Source of the DNA: an uncultured Collinsella sp.
GTDB taxonomy: Bacteria > Actinomycetota > Coriobacteriia > Coriobacteriales > Coriobacteriaceae
Assembly: GCA_902482185.1 (NCBI GenBank)
Contig: CABSZR010000098.1
Coordinates: 1 to 5,857 of the forward strand
Reading direction: 5' to 3'
Length of the DNA stretch: 5,857 bases
Shown: positions 5,716-5,857 of the stretch, piece by piece
Layout: every line of letters begins with the position of its first letter
How positions within the stretch are numbered: position 1 is the stretch's first letter
The notes under the pieces: generated by a model
Database searches by the model: none
What the model saw: only the letters and a program-made list of their open reading frames with translations
Told to the model about the DNA's origin: nothing
Translations under genes and position numbers: made by a program

Positions 5716-5744
5716 TGGAAGTATGAGCTGATTTTGGATATAAA
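5716..5744 (+). promoter_or_regulatory. arcA promoter, copy 2 (-35 TGGAAG / -10 TATAAA)
   Basis: TGGAAG (5716-5721) and TATAAA (5739-5744) are separated by 17 bp, as in the first copy. The intervening bases differ apart from TTTGGA just before the -10. The distance from -10 to the start codon is 88 nt, against 87 nt in copy 1. Confidence 0.55.
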
Positions 5745-5750
5745 TATGTC

Positions 5751-5826
5751 GTCAGCAATAACGCCTCACACGGAGGGGCGCTAACGAATCGGCCCTGACA
5801 GGGGCCCGAAAGAAAGGTAGGAGGCC
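5751..5826 (+). promoter_or_regulatory. Structured arcA mRNA leader, copy 2
   Basis: This 76-nt leader opens with the same GTCAGCAA. Hairpin A pairs CGCCTC (5762-5767) with GAGGGGCG's outer six positions (5775-5780, one U-G). Hairpin B pairs GGCCCT (5791-5796) with GGGGCC (5801-5806) around a GACA loop, followed by the bulged C (5807). From 5803 on it is identical to copy 1, including GAAAGG and AGGAGG. Stem sequences differ from copy 1, yet both hairpins remain, which supports a functional RNA structure. Confidence 0.55.
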
Positions 5827-5857
5827 ATGACGAAAGGTCTGCACGTGCCTTCCGAGA
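5803..5857 (+). repeat. 55-nt exact repeat, second copy (runs to window end)
   Basis: This stretch is identical base for base to 2713-2767. Because the window stops inside it, the extent and divergence of the second arcA cannot be judged. Confidence 0.95.
5827..5857 (+). CDS. arcA: Second arginine deiminase copy, 5' end only
   Basis: The visible ten codons read MTKGLHVPSE, identical in protein and DNA to the start of the arcA at 2737, and are preceded by the same double ribosome-site sequence and a related promoter and leader. The gene is cut by the window edge. It is most likely a full paralogue with the same reaction, probably heading the rest of an arginine deiminase operon, but nothing after residue 10 can be seen. 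It could be intact, truncated, or diverged downstream. Confidence 0.8.
   Translation, partial: MTKGLHVPSE

Larger units (their letters stand above)
5342..5826. other. Intergenic region upstream of the second arcA, AT-rich core
   Basis: I see no gene in these 485 bp. About 5460-5690 is AT-rich with A/T runs (for example TTTTTT near 5476), much like 2341-2570, but the two cores do not align by eye. The region is bounded by a distal site cluster (5419-5464) and the proximal site-promoter-leader module (5676-5826). Confidence 0.7.

Noticed and set aside
5746..5784. Short upstream frame in leader copy 2 (ATG at 5746, 12 codons) as a leader peptide
   Set aside because: The ATG lies between the -10 and the likely start site. 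It has no ribosome site, and the frame is not kept in copy 1, where only a 4-codon ATG frame (2683) exists. No arginine codon run suggests attenuation.
5751..5826. Guanidine-II (mini-ykkC) riboswitch, because copy 2 hairpin A has ACGG in its loop
   Set aside because: Copy 1 lacks the ACGR loop in both hairpins, and hairpin B loops are GAAA and GACA. The defining loops are therefore not conserved.
1..5857. CRISPR arrays, tRNA or rRNA genes, insertion sequences
   Set aside because: No regularly spaced repeat array, no cloverleaf-like or rRNA segment, and no transposase-like frame with terminal repeats was seen.

Overview
The window looks like chromosomal DNA of a moderately GC-rich Gram-positive anaerobe. 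GC-rich genes are separated by strikingly AT-rich intergenic DNA, and the arginine deiminase and polyphosphate kinase are of Gram-positive type. My best guess is the actinobacterial class Coriobacteriia (Collinsella or a relative). This comes from protein and codon style, not from a marker gene, so the genus is uncertain.

Layout. (1) Positions 1-2181, minus strand: polyphosphate kinase ppk1, missing only its C-terminal tail end. (2) 2182-2736: a divergent intergenic region with repeated CCGTTC-type sites, a probable activator-dependent promoter and a structured mRNA leader. (3) 2737-3978: a complete arginine deiminase (arcA) with all catalytic residues and strongly C-ended codons. (4) 3979-4127: a short spacer with a perfect 14-bp hairpin. 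(5) 4128-5252: a PLP-dependent aminotransferase resembling the ArcT transaminase of some arginine deiminase operons. (6) 5302-5341: a strong intrinsic terminator. (7) 5342-5826: a second AT-rich intergenic region that repeats the site-promoter-leader module of region 2. (8) 5827-5857: the first ten codons of a second arcA, identical at DNA level to the first.

How it fits together. Arginine deiminase starts the ATP-yielding route arginine -> citrulline -> carbamoyl phosphate -> ATP. Two arcA copies flank an aminotransferase, and each has its own copy of one regulatory module: two CCGTTC sites exactly 21 bp apart, a weak -35 / TATAA -10 promoter, and a leader of about 75 nt with two hairpins ending in a double ribosome-binding sequence. 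The DNA further upstream has diverged between the copies. This suggests that the module is under selection, or that gene conversion keeps the 5' ends alike. The module is the most interesting object here. The regulator and any ligand are unknown.

The window ends 55 nt into an exact match with the first arcA locus, so the second arcA is seen only as a stub, and an assembly boundary at this repeat is possible.
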